Source of the DNA: Actinacidiphila oryziradicis
Lineage (GTDB): Bacteria > Actinomycetota > Actinomycetes > Streptomycetales > Streptomycetaceae
Assembly (NCBI RefSeq): GCF_005047355.1
Contig: NZ_SUMC01000072.1
Location: 1 to 38,012 of the forward strand
DNA: 38,012 nt
Direction: 5' to 3'
Position 1 is the stretch's first letter, and the number at the start of each line of letters is the position of its first letter. Shown here piece after piece: positions 23,334-30,156 of the stretch. A program made the position numbers and the translations under genes. A model generated the notes under the pieces. The model ran no database searches and had not been told where the DNA came from. It saw only the letters and a program-made list of their open reading frames with translations.

Positions 23334-24428
23334 CTATGCCGTGGGCGCCCCGCTGAACCCCGCGGCGGCATAGCCGGGCAGTACCACGTCGCTGATGAGG
23401 GCGTTGCGCTCGGGGAAGGGGATGAAGGCGCTCTTGAGCGCGTTGACCGTCACCGTACGGAGGTGGTCCAGCGTCCACCCCGCCTCGTTGACGAGCAGCG
23501 ACATCTCGCGGGTCATGCTGGTGCCGGAGACCAGGCGGTTGTCGGTGTTGAGGGTGACGCGGAAGCCCAGGTCGAGCAGGAGGGTGATCGGGTGCTCGGC
23601 TATGGAGGCGGCGGCGCCGGTCTGGACGTTGGAGGTCGGGCAGATCTCCAGGGCGATCCGGTGGTCGCGCACCCAGGACGCGAGCGGGCCGGGCTTGGTG
23701 CCGGCGATGTCATCGGTGATCCGGACGCCGTGCCCGATGCGCTGGGCGCCGCACAGCTGGACGGCCTCCCAGATGCTCGGGACGCCGAACGCCTCGCCGG
23801 CGTGGATGGTGACGGGCATGTTCTCGCGGTGCAGGTGATCGAAGGCGGCGAGGTGGTCCGAGGGCGGGAAGCCGTCCTCGGCGCCGGCGATGTCGAAGCC
23901 GACGACCCCGGCGTCGCGGAAGGCGACGGTCAGGGCGGCTACCTCCCGGCTGAGGAAGGTCATGCGCATGGCGCACAGCAGAGTTCCCACCCGCACCGGG
24001 GTGCCGGCCTCCGCGGCCCGCGCCATGCCCGCCGCGAGCCCTTCCTGAACGGTCTCGACGACCTCGGCGAGGGTCAGGCCGGCGCGGAGGTGGAGTTCGG
24101 GGGCGTAGCGCACCTCGGCGTAGACGACGCCGTCGGCGGCGAGGTCGAGGACGTACTCCTCGGCGATACGGAGAAGTCCCTCGCGGGTCTGCATGACGGC
24201 GAGGGTGTGTTCGAACGTTGCGATGTAGCGGACCAGATCGCCGGAGGAGGCCGCCTCGACGTACCAGGCGCCGAGCCCGGCCGGATCCGTGTGGGGCAGA
24301 GGGTGTCCGGCGGCTTCGGCCAGCTCGACCAGGGTGGCCGGGCGGAGGCCGCCGTCCAGGTGGTCGTGGAGGACGGCCTTGGGAAGGCGGCGGACCGTCC
24401 CGGCGTCGAGGGTCGGGGCGGCGGTCAT
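23334..24428 (-). CDS. add: Adenosine deaminase
   Basis: Hydrolyses adenosine and deoxyadenosine to inosine and deoxyinosine in purine salvage; cytoplasmic zinc enzyme. The 364-residue protein has the metal-binding HDH (His21 and His23 in LHDHLDGGLRP), the catalytic HAGEAFG, GHGVRI, CPTSNVQTGA and the metal/active-site Asp pair in NTDNRLVSGT. The ATG overlaps the stop of the upstream VOC gene (ATGA), so the two are translationally coupled and share the promoter near 24850. Length and motifs match bacterial adenosine deaminases. Confidence 0.93.
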   Translation of the reverse strand: MTAAPTLDAGTVRRLPKAVLHDHLDGGLRPATLVELAEAAGHPLPHTDPAGLGAWYVEAASSGDLVRYIATFEHTLAVMQTREGLLRIAEEYVLDLAADGVVYAEVRYAPELHLRAGLTLAEVVETVQEGLAAGMARAAEAGTPVRVGTLLCAMRMTFLSREVAALTVAFRDAGVVGFDIAGAEDGFPPSDHLAAFDHLHRENMPVTIHAGEAFGVPSIWEAVQLCGAQRIGHGVRITDDIAGTKPGPLASWVRDHRIALEICPTSNVQTGAAASIAEHPITLLLDLGFRVTLNTDNRLVSGTSMTREMSLLVNEAGWTLDHLRTVTVNALKSAFIPFPERNALISDVVLPGYAAAGFSGAPTA

Positions 24429-24835
24429 GCGGGATGGTCCTGTTCTGTGGGCTGGAGGAGGTCCCAGCGGTTGCCGTAGAGGTCCTCGAAGACGACGACC
24501 GAGCCGTATGCCTCGTGGCGCGGGGACTCCAGGAAGGTGACGCCGGCTTCGTACATCCGCGTGTAGTCGCGCTGGAAGTCCTCGGTGTGCAGGAAGAGGC
24601 CGACTCGGCCGCCGGTCTGTGCTCCGACCCGGTCGCGCTCGGCGTCGTTCTTGGCCCGGGCGAGCAGGAGGCCGGTGCCGGCCGCTCCGTGCGGGCGGAC
24701 CACGATCCATCGGGTGCCGTCGGGGCGCGGGGTGTCCTCGCCGAGTTCGAAGCCGAGGGCGTCGACGTAGAAGGCGAGGGCCTCGTCGTAGTCGCGGACC
24801 ACCAGGGTCACGAGTGCGATGTGGGGCATGCGCAT
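24425..24835 (-). CDS. VOC (glyoxalase/bleomycin-resistance fold) protein
   Basis: A 136-residue single-domain vicinal-oxygen-chelate protein with paired beta-alpha-beta-beta-beta units: HIALVTLVVRDYDEALAFYV at the start and VVVFEDLYGNRWDLLQP at the end. His and Glu-type metal-ligand positions are plausible but not assigned. It is the first gene of a coupled pair with adenosine deaminase. The start is ATG at 24835 or 24829; with a -10-like sequence only a few bases upstream the transcript may be leaderless. Substrate unknown. Confidence 0.85.
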   Translation of the reverse strand: MRMPHIALVTLVVRDYDEALAFYVDALGFELGEDTPRPDGTRWIVVRPHGAAGTGLLLARAKNDAERDRVGAQTGGRVGLFLHTEDFQRDYTRMYEAGVTFLESPRHEAYGSVVVFEDLYGNRWDLLQPTEQDHPA

Positions 24836-24839
24836 CAAG

Positions 24840-24851
24840 TTATACGTATAA
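24840..24851. promoter_or_regulatory. 12-bp palindrome over the VOC-add promoter
   Basis: TTATACGTATAA is a perfect palindrome 4 bases upstream of the VOC start and is strikingly AT-rich for this DNA. It overlaps TATA-type -10 sequences on both strands, so it looks like an operator site that would block the promoter. Confidence 0.5.
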
Positions 24852-24921
24852 TCAGTCCAGGCGCAAGAAACGCCGGGACGGCTGTAGGTCCGCCGCCCCG
24901 GCGGGATGCCGCGGTGGGCCG

Positions 24922-25290
24922 TCAGGTGCCGGGGGCCGCCTCGGCGACAGACTTGCGCACCTCGTCCATGTCGAGCGCCCGGGCCTGCTTGAGCACATCC
25001 TCAAGGGACTCCTCGGGCAGCGCGCCGGGCTGCGCGAAGACTGCGATGCGGTCCCGCACGATCATCAGCGTCGGGATCGACTGGATCTCGAACGCTGCCG
25101 CGAGCTCGGGCTGGGCTTCGGTGTCGACCTTGGCGAAGACCAGGTCGGGATGGCGCTCCGAGGCCCCCTGGAAGACGGGGCCGAACGCCCGGCACGGGGC
25201 GCACCAGGACGCCCAGAAGTCGATCAGGACAAAGTCATTGCCCGAGACGACCTCGTCGAAGTTGTCCTTGGTCAGCTCGACAGTGCTCAT
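24922..25290 (-). CDS. trxA: Thioredoxin
   Basis: Cytoplasmic disulfide reductase of 122 residues, reduced by thioredoxin reductase. The active site WCAPC carries Cys30 and Cys33, after VLIDFWAS. The cis-proline lies in IQSIPTLMIV. A short C-terminal helix (ESLEDVLKQARALDMDEV) completes the fold. The start ATG at 25290 gives the typical STVELTKDNFDEVV N-terminus. It lies 126 bases after the universal stress gene on the same strand, with an ACGGCCGT repeat cluster between them. Confidence 0.93.
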   Translation of the reverse strand: MSTVELTKDNFDEVVSGNDFVLIDFWASWCAPCRAFGPVFQGASERHPDLVFAKVDTEAQPELAAAFEIQSIPTLMIVRDRIAVFAQPGALPEESLEDVLKQARALDMDEVRKSVAEAAPGT

Positions 25291-25371
25291 GCTTGCCTAC
25301 CTGCTTCCTGGCCGGGTGCCGGAGTCCGCTCACGATCCAGTCGCGGTAACGGAACGTGCGGGTCCCGTATT

Positions 25372-25410
25372 CCTACGGCCGTGCCCACGGCCGTAGGACC
25401 GTACGGCCGT
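25372..25410. repeat. Cluster of three ACGGCCGT motifs forming a 12-bp inverted repeat
   Basis: CCTACGGCCGTG (25372-25383) and its exact complement (25386-25397) are two bases apart, and a third ACGGCCGT lies at 25403-25410. It sits between the universal stress gene's end and thioredoxin's start (both minus strand). It may be a terminator for the first or an operator for the second; the 2-base gap makes a simple hairpin less likely. Confidence 0.5.
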
Positions 25411-25416
25411 AGCGTC

Positions 25417-25878
25417 CTACGGGACGACGGTGACCGGCCAGCGGCCCACCTTGACCAGACGGATGGCCACCGAACCGATGATGCGGTGGCCGGCCTGCTC
25501 CGACGCGCCGACCACCACGGCGTCGGCCTTGAGCTCGTCGGCGGCCTTGGCGAGTCCGTTGAAGGGGTCGCCGCGGAAGGTGTGGAACTCCCAGCGGAGG
25601 TGGAACACGTCCTCGAGCTGCTTGACGGCGCGCCGGATCTCGGCGATCAGCTGCTCGGCGATCTCCGCGGTCGTCTCCGCCACCGGCGCCCCGAAGGCGG
25701 CGCCGGTGGCGAGCACCGGCTGCACGTACACGATCGCCAGCAGCGCCTTCTGCCGCCGGGCCAGGCCTGCGGCATACGCCGCGGCCCGCCACGACGACTC
25801 GGATCCGTCCACCCCGGTGACGATCACCTTGGGGCCGTCTGTACCGCGCTCGAACGGCGCGGGCACCTTGTCCACCAC
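25417..25878 (-). CDS. Universal stress protein family (UspA)
   Basis: A 153-residue single-domain Usp protein. It begins with a short tail, then VIVTGVDGSESSWRAAAYAA, the usual first strand and helix; the second half has ADAVVVGASEQAGHRIIGSV and ends PVTVVP. The G-x2-G-x9-G-S/T ATP loop is only partly matched (GASEQAGHRIIGSV), so ATP binding is uncertain. Start is one of two adjacent GTG codons (25878 or 25875). Usp proteins bind nucleotides and help in starvation or redox stress; thioredoxin next door fits a stress context. Confidence 0.85.
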   Translation of the reverse strand: MVDKVPAPFERGTDGPKVIVTGVDGSESSWRAAAYAAGLARRQKALLAIVYVQPVLATGAAFGAPVAETTAEIAEQLIAEIRRAVKQLEDVFHLRWEFHTFRGDPFNGLAKAADELKADAVVVGASEQAGHRIIGSVAIRLVKVGRWPVTVVP

Positions 25879-26017
25879 GTGCTAGAGGCTATCGCCCCAC
25901 GGCGGCTCTGCCATGATCAGGTCACGCGCTCGCAGGTCCCGTCCGCAATGCCTGGCTTCGGCTCCCGGCGTGGCGCCGCCCCTGGCCGCAGGACACTCGC
26001 CGCGACGGCGACGGCGA

Positions 26018-26230
26018 TCAGCCGGTCCGTACGGAACACGGCCACGGCCAGCAGCGCCGGCGGCGAGGCCGCTGGGGAGGTTGGCGAAGAAGATCCAGTG
26101 CCGGCTGATGGCCTGGGAGAGGACGCCCCCGGCGATGACGCCGACCGACGCCCCGGCGGAGCCGACGAAGGTGCGGACGCCGATCGCCCTCGACCGCAGC
26201 AAGGCCGTGGCGAAGAGGGCGAGGCGTGAT
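26018..26230 (-). pseudogene. MFS drug-efflux transporter remnant
   Basis: The frame carries LALFATALLRSRAIGVRTFV, then GSAGASVGVIAGGVLSQAIS and WIFFANLPSGLAAG, the helix 4-5 region of an EmrB/QacA-type (14-helix) transporter. Everything before and after is missing, and the sequence downstream is out of frame. It is a deletion remnant adjoining the MarR fragment. Confidence 0.6.
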
Positions 26231-26239
26231 GAAGGCCCG

Positions 26240-26512
26240 CTTGCGGCCGGCCACCTGGGCCTGTGTCAGGTCCACTGGCAGCGCGTGCAGCAGAACGCGG
26301 TACTCGCGCGGCGAGATGCCGATCTCCTCCAGGGCCGCCGTCATCTGTGTCGTGAGGACATGCCCGGCGTGCTGCAAAAGGCCGGCGAGATCCGGGGCGG
26401 GGCGGCGGCTGTCTCTGGGGTCAAGGAACGAGTCTGACCAGACGGGTCGGCTACGGGATTGTTCGGGAGCGGAACGATCCGGGGTCGGTAATTGGTGGGG
26501 TTGAGTGTCCAT
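26240..26512 (-). pseudogene. MarR-family regulator, N-terminal fragment
   Basis: ATG at 26512. The protein reads APDLAGLLQHAGHVLTTQMT, then EEIGISPREYRVLLHALPVD and LTQAQ, the first helices of a MarR regulator. The winged helix is missing: after LTQAQ the sequence changes to transporter remnants. MarR plus 14-helix MFS is a common streptomycete pair, so one deletion probably joined the two fragments. An IS607-type element lies just upstream of the start. Confidence 0.6.
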
Positions 26513-26554
26513 GAGTGTCCTTTACTGGTTATGAGTGGTGTACGGTCTTTGCTT

Positions 26555-27133
26555 ATGAACCTGACGGAATGGGCACGGGCGCAGGGGATCGCTCCCCGGA
26601 CTGCCTACCGCTGGTTCCGTGAGGGCACGTTGCCGGTCCCTGCGCAACGCGTGGGCCCGCGCACGATCTTGGTGAACATGGACGCGAATACGTCGCTGTC
26701 TGCGACGGGTGGTCTCGGACTGTATGCCCGGGTGTCCTCGCACGAGCAGAAGGCAGACCTGGAGCGCCAGACCGCGCGGCTGGCCGGGTGGGCGGCGAAG
26801 GCCGGTCACCGGGTGGTGCGGGCCGAGTCGGAGATCGGGTCCGGTATGAACGGCGGGCGCAGGAAGGCCCGTCGGCTGCTGGCTGATCCGGATGTGACCA
26901 CCGTTGTGGTGGAGCACAAGGACCGGCTCGGCCGGATGAACGTGGAACTGGTCGAGGCTGCACTGTCCGCGACCGGCCGCCGCTTGGTCGTCCTGGACGA
27001 CGGGGAGGCCGAAGACGACCTCGTACGCGAGGTGGTGGAGGTACTGACCTGGTTCTGCGCCCGCCTCTACGGACGGCGCTCCGCGAAGAACCGGGCGCAC
27101 AAGGCCCTGCAAGCGGCGGCGGCCGATGACTGA
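26555..27133 (+). CDS. tnpA: IS607 TnpA serine recombinase
   Basis: A 192-residue transposase combining an N-terminal MerR-like DNA-binding helix-turn-helix (NLTEWARAQGIAPRTAYRWF) with a small serine-recombinase domain. The catalytic serine is Ser61 in LYARVSSHEQ; the Arg-rich active-site segments are EHKDRLGRMN and LYGRRSAKNR near the C-terminus. The ATG at 26555 matches the short HTH N-terminus of the family. It catalyses excision and insertion of the element through a circular intermediate, by family knowledge. No defects are seen. Confidence 0.9.
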   Translation: MNLTEWARAQGIAPRTAYRWFREGTLPVPAQRVGPRTILVNMDANTSLSATGGLGLYARVSSHEQKADLERQTARLAGWAAKAGHRVVRAESEIGSGMNGGRRKARRLLADPDVTTVVVEHKDRLGRMNVELVEAALSATGRRLVVLDDGEAEDDLVREVVEVLTWFCARLYGRRSAKNRAHKALQAAAADD

Positions 27134-28775
27134 GCCGGAGAAGAAGCAGCTCCGTACCGTCGATGCCCCGTTCGTCGCGCTCGGGCCGTCCGGGGTGGCG
27201 ATCCGAGACCGCCTCAAACACCTCACACCCCAGGACGAGAAGGTGCTGCGCCTGGTGGGCGAGCACCTGGGACACCTCGCGTCGCTCGATCTCAAGGTGC
27301 GCTGTGCGGACGGCAACGACCACGATGCGCAGCGGTGGGCGGCGCGTAAGCAGAGTCTGACGGCCGAATCGTCGTCCCGCTGGGCTGGCAGTATCACCAA
27401 GTCCACCCACGATCAGTGGGCCCTGTCGCGGCGCTGCCAGCTCGTGCACATCCAGTGCCTTGAGACCGGTATCCGCACGCTGACGCACCGTCTGTCACAG
27501 CCGATCGGCGAGAGGGGCACCAAGAAGGCGCCGGGCGGATACCGCTCGAAGAGCGAGTGGTTCCACAAATCCCGCCGCCTGCACACGCTGGAACACCGGC
27601 TCGGCGTGGCCCGTGCGGAGCGTGAGGCCGGTGCCGTGAACGTCGTGCGCGGTGGCCGGGGGCTCCTCAACACCCGCCACAACCTCGCCAAAGCCCAGCT
27701 CACCGAGACCAAGTGGCGCAAGCGGTGGGAGGCGGAACGCTGGTTCCTCGCCGCAGACGGCGAGTCCGGCAAACGCTTCGGCAACGAGACGATCCGCCTC
27801 ACGCCCGAGGGCGAAGTGTCGATCAGGCTGCCCGCACCGCTCGCGCACCTGTCGAACGCCAGGAACGGCCGGTACGTCCTCACATCCAAGGTCACCTTCA
27901 AGCACCGGGGTGAGGAATGGCGCGACCGGGTCGAGGCGAACCGGGCCGTGGCCTACCGCATCCACCTGGACGTGGCCCGCGGGCGCTGGTACCTCACCGC
28001 GTCGTGGCAGCGCCCCCTCGTCCAGACCATCCCGCTTCGGACGGCCCGCGCGGACGGCATGATCGGGGTGGACACCAACGCCGACCACTTCGCCGCCTAC
28101 CGGCTCGACGAGCACGGCAACCCGGTCGGCGACCCGCACAGGTTCCACTACGACCTGTCCGGCACCGCGACCCACCGGGACGCGCAGATCCGGCACGCCA
28201 CCACCCGTCTCCTGCACTGGGCGAAGCGGTGCGGCGTCGCCGCCATCGCCATCGAAGACCTCGACTTCACCGCCGAGAAGACCCGGGAGAAGCACGGCCG
28301 CAAGAAGCGGTTCCGTCAGCTCATCTCCGGTATCCCCACCGGGAAACTCAAGGCACGCCTTGTCTCGATGGCCGCCGAGTCCGGCCTGTCGATCGTGGCC
28401 GTCGACCCGGCGTACACCTCCCAGTGGGGAGGCCAGCACTGGCAGAAGCCGCTGGTCACCCCGCGCCGCAAAATGACTCGCCATGACGCCGCTTCGGTGG
28501 CGATCGGCAGGCGCGCCCTCGGGCACCCGGTCCGGCGACGGACGGCACCGCCCCCACACGACCAGAGCGATCGTGCGGGGCATCGGACCGTCCAGGCCGA
28601 TCGTGGAGTCCGGGGACGTGAGGAAACCCGCCACCCCGTCACGGAGCGTGCACACGATGCACGCCGCCGAGCGGGGACACAACAGGGAACGCGGGCAACC
28701 AGCGCATCCAAAACCGTTCGGGATGCGCGCAGTACCGGGACGTGGGTCCAAGACTCACTCCTGACCACTGATTAG
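27126..28775 (+). CDS. tnpB: TnpB, RuvC-like RNA-guided nuclease relative, without zinc finger
   Basis: A 549-residue protein, longer than common TnpB (about 400). The three RuvC acids are present: Asp316 in GMIGVDTNAD, Glu377 in AIAIEDLDF and Asp454 in MTRHDAASVAIG. The region between the second and third acids normally holds two CxxC pairs; here it reads AYTSQWGGQHWQKPL and has no cysteine. An N-terminal arm of about 300 residues is rich in basic helices, and a basic, low-complexity tail follows residue 470. ATG overlaps the tnpA stop. TnpB proteins use a guide RNA from the element's 3' end to cut the excised donor site; that activity is inferred for this one. Confidence 0.85.
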   Translation: MTEPEKKQLRTVDAPFVALGPSGVAIRDRLKHLTPQDEKVLRLVGEHLGHLASLDLKVRCADGNDHDAQRWAARKQSLTAESSSRWAGSITKSTHDQWALSRRCQLVHIQCLETGIRTLTHRLSQPIGERGTKKAPGGYRSKSEWFHKSRRLHTLEHRLGVARAEREAGAVNVVRGGRGLLNTRHNLAKAQLTETKWRKRWEAERWFLAADGESGKRFGNETIRLTPEGEVSIRLPAPLAHLSNARNGRYVLTSKVTFKHRGEEWRDRVEANRAVAYRIHLDVARGRWYLTASWQRPLVQTIPLRTARADGMIGVDTNADHFAAYRLDEHGNPVGDPHRFHYDLSGTATHRDAQIRHATTRLLHWAKRCGVAAIAIEDLDFTAEKTREKHGRKKRFRQLISGIPTGKLKARLVSMAAESGLSIVAVDPAYTSQWGGQHWQKPLVTPRRKMTRHDAASVAIGRRALGHPVRRRTAPPPHDQSDRAGHRTVQADRGVRGREETRHPVTERAHDARRRAGTQQGTRATSASKTVRDARSTGTWVQDSLLTTD

Positions 28776-28786
28776 GAACGGTTGGT

Positions 28787-30043
28787 TCAAGGCAATGGCT
28801 GGGGCGGCCGGGAGCCCGTATAGATGCCGCTCGGGCGCATCCGCAGCGGACGCTCCTGGTACTCCTCGAGGGCATGGGCGATCCACCCCGCCGTCCGGGC
28901 GATGGCGAAAGCCGTTTCCCCCGCCTCGGCGGGCATGCCCGAGGAGACGGACAACACCGCGAGCGCCAGGTCGACATTGGCGTGCAGCGCGGCGTGCCGT
29001 CCGGCGAGTGCGGCCACCTCGCGTGCGGTACGCAGCGCCGGGCCGGCCTGCGGTACGTCCTCGAGCAGCCGGAACAGCGCCTGCGCCCGGGGGTCCTCGC
29101 CGGCGTAGAGGCGGTGGCCGACGCCGGGGATCCGGCGGCCGGCGCGTAGGTGGTCGGCGACGACGGCGGCGGCGCTGCCCCGGTCCAGTGCCTCGGTCAG
29201 CATGCGGTGGGCGAGCCCGCTGGCGGCGCCGTGCAGGGGGCCTTCGAGCGCGCCGAGACCGGCGGAGACCACGGCGTACGGGTGGGCCCGCGCCGAGGCG
29301 GCGACCCGGACGGCGAGGGTGGAGGCGGCGAGGTCGTGGTCCATCAGGAGCACAAGCGCGGCGTCCAGAGCTCGCACTGACGCCTCGTCGGCGGCCCGGG
29401 TGGTGAGTCGTGACCACAGATGCCGGGCGAGCGGGGCGGTGGCGGCGGGAGTGACCCCGGCGGCCGGCAGCGCGCCGACAAGAGTCGCGGCCAGGCCGCG
29501 GGCGGAGGCGATAACGGTGGTTTCGGAAAGGTCGAACCGCAGTGGATCGGCTGCCGCCGCCGCTACCGCCGCCGCCCGCAACCGGTCCGTCAGCCCGCTG
29601 TGGGCAGGCAGCGCTCCGACCGCCCGCTCCGCCGCTGCCAAGGCCTGGTCCGGCGCGGCGAACCGGGTGCCCGGCCGCATCTCGCCGGTCCAGAGCCACT
29701 CGGCGGCCTCCTCGTAGCCGTACCGCCGGGCCAGTTCGGTGGCGTCGACCCCTCGGAAGTAGTAGCTGTCCTTGCCGATGAGGGTGATGCCGGTGCGTAC
29801 GGCGGCCACTCCGGCGACGGTCGCGTCGTCGGCCGCCGGCTGCCCGCGCCGGGTGCGGCGCACCAGCGCGTCGACCTCCTTCGCGTCGAAGGTGGAGCCG
29901 CGCCCGCCGGGGGCGCGGCGGCTGGTCAGCAGACCTCGGCTGACATACGCGTAGACCGTTTCGGGCTTCACCCCGAGCCGCTCGGCGGCCTCCCTGGTGC
30001 TCAGCCGCTGCCCGCCCGGTGCCGGGGCTGCTTGATCCGCCAT
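28787..30043 (-). CDS. Citrate synthase-like protein with N-terminal helix-turn-helix
   Basis: A 418-residue fusion. Residues about 13-40 (LSTREAAERLGVKPETVYAY) are a MerR/excisionase-type DNA-binding helix-turn-helix. Residues about 85-410 are a citrate synthase fold with the active-site His in MDHDLAAST, His in GVGHRLYAGEDPR and Asp in NVDLALAVL, so condensation of oxaloacetate with acetyl- or propionyl-CoA is possible. It is divergently transcribed from a second citrate synthase across a 113-base gap with a large palindrome, which suggests the protein controls both genes. This two-citrate-synthase layout, one with a DNA-binding domain, is known in streptomycetes; the regulatory role is inference. 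Confidence 0.88.
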   Translation of the reverse strand: MADQAAPAPGGQRLSTREAAERLGVKPETVYAYVSRGLLTSRRAPGGRGSTFDAKEVDALVRRTRRGQPAADDATVAGVAAVRTGITLIGKDSYYFRGVDATELARRYGYEEAAEWLWTGEMRPGTRFAAPDQALAAAERAVGALPAHSGLTDRLRAAAVAAAAADPLRFDLSETTVIASARGLAATLVGALPAAGVTPAATAPLARHLWSRLTTRAADEASVRALDAALVLLMDHDLAASTLAVRVAASARAHPYAVVSAGLGALEGPLHGAASGLAHRMLTEALDRGSAAAVVADHLRAGRRIPGVGHRLYAGEDPRAQALFRLLEDVPQAGPALRTAREVAALAGRHAALHANVDLALAVLSVSSGMPAEAGETAFAIARTAGWIAHALEEYQERPLRMRPSGIYTGSRPPQPLP

Positions 30044-30086
30044 GGGCTCATCTCACCTCACCGCGATGTAGTGCACCGCATTGCAT

Positions 30087-30128
30087 TGATTGAATCAATG
30101 TTGACAACCATTGAATCAATCATAGACA
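30087..30128 (+). promoter_or_regulatory. Promoter with large palindromic operator between divergent citrate synthases
   Basis: Arms 30087-30100 (TGATTGAATCAATG) and 30109-30122 are complementary with one mismatch around 8 bases. TTGACA (30101-30106) fills the centre and TAGACA (30123-30128) lies 16 bases on, giving a plus-strand promoter whose -35 sits inside the palindrome. Each arm is itself nearly palindromic (ATTGAATCAAT). The AT-rich sequence stands out. Confidence 0.65.
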
Positions 30129-30156
30129 GTCGGATCAATATCAAAGGAGGGTCATC

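Larger units (their letters stand above)
26517..28780 (+). mobile_element. IS607-type element (serine recombinase plus TnpB)
   Basis: tnpA and tnpB overlap by 8 bases in the usual IS607 order. The outer sequences TCCTTTACTGGTTATGAGTG (left) and, on the minus strand, TCCTAATCAGTGGTCAGGAG (right) resemble each other, so the ends are near 26517 and 28780. It separates the MarR fragment from the citrate synthase gene. Exact ends are uncertain because IS607 elements lack regular inverted repeats and target duplications. Confidence 0.75.

Noticed and set aside
25882..26202. Complete small membrane-protein gene
   Set aside because: It is an internal slice of an MFS transporter followed by out-of-frame sequence, so it was called a remnant.
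28480..28780. Calling the TnpB guide RNA as an ncRNA feature
   Set aside because: Location is expected from the family but no boundary or secondary structure could be defined by eye; kept as a finding.
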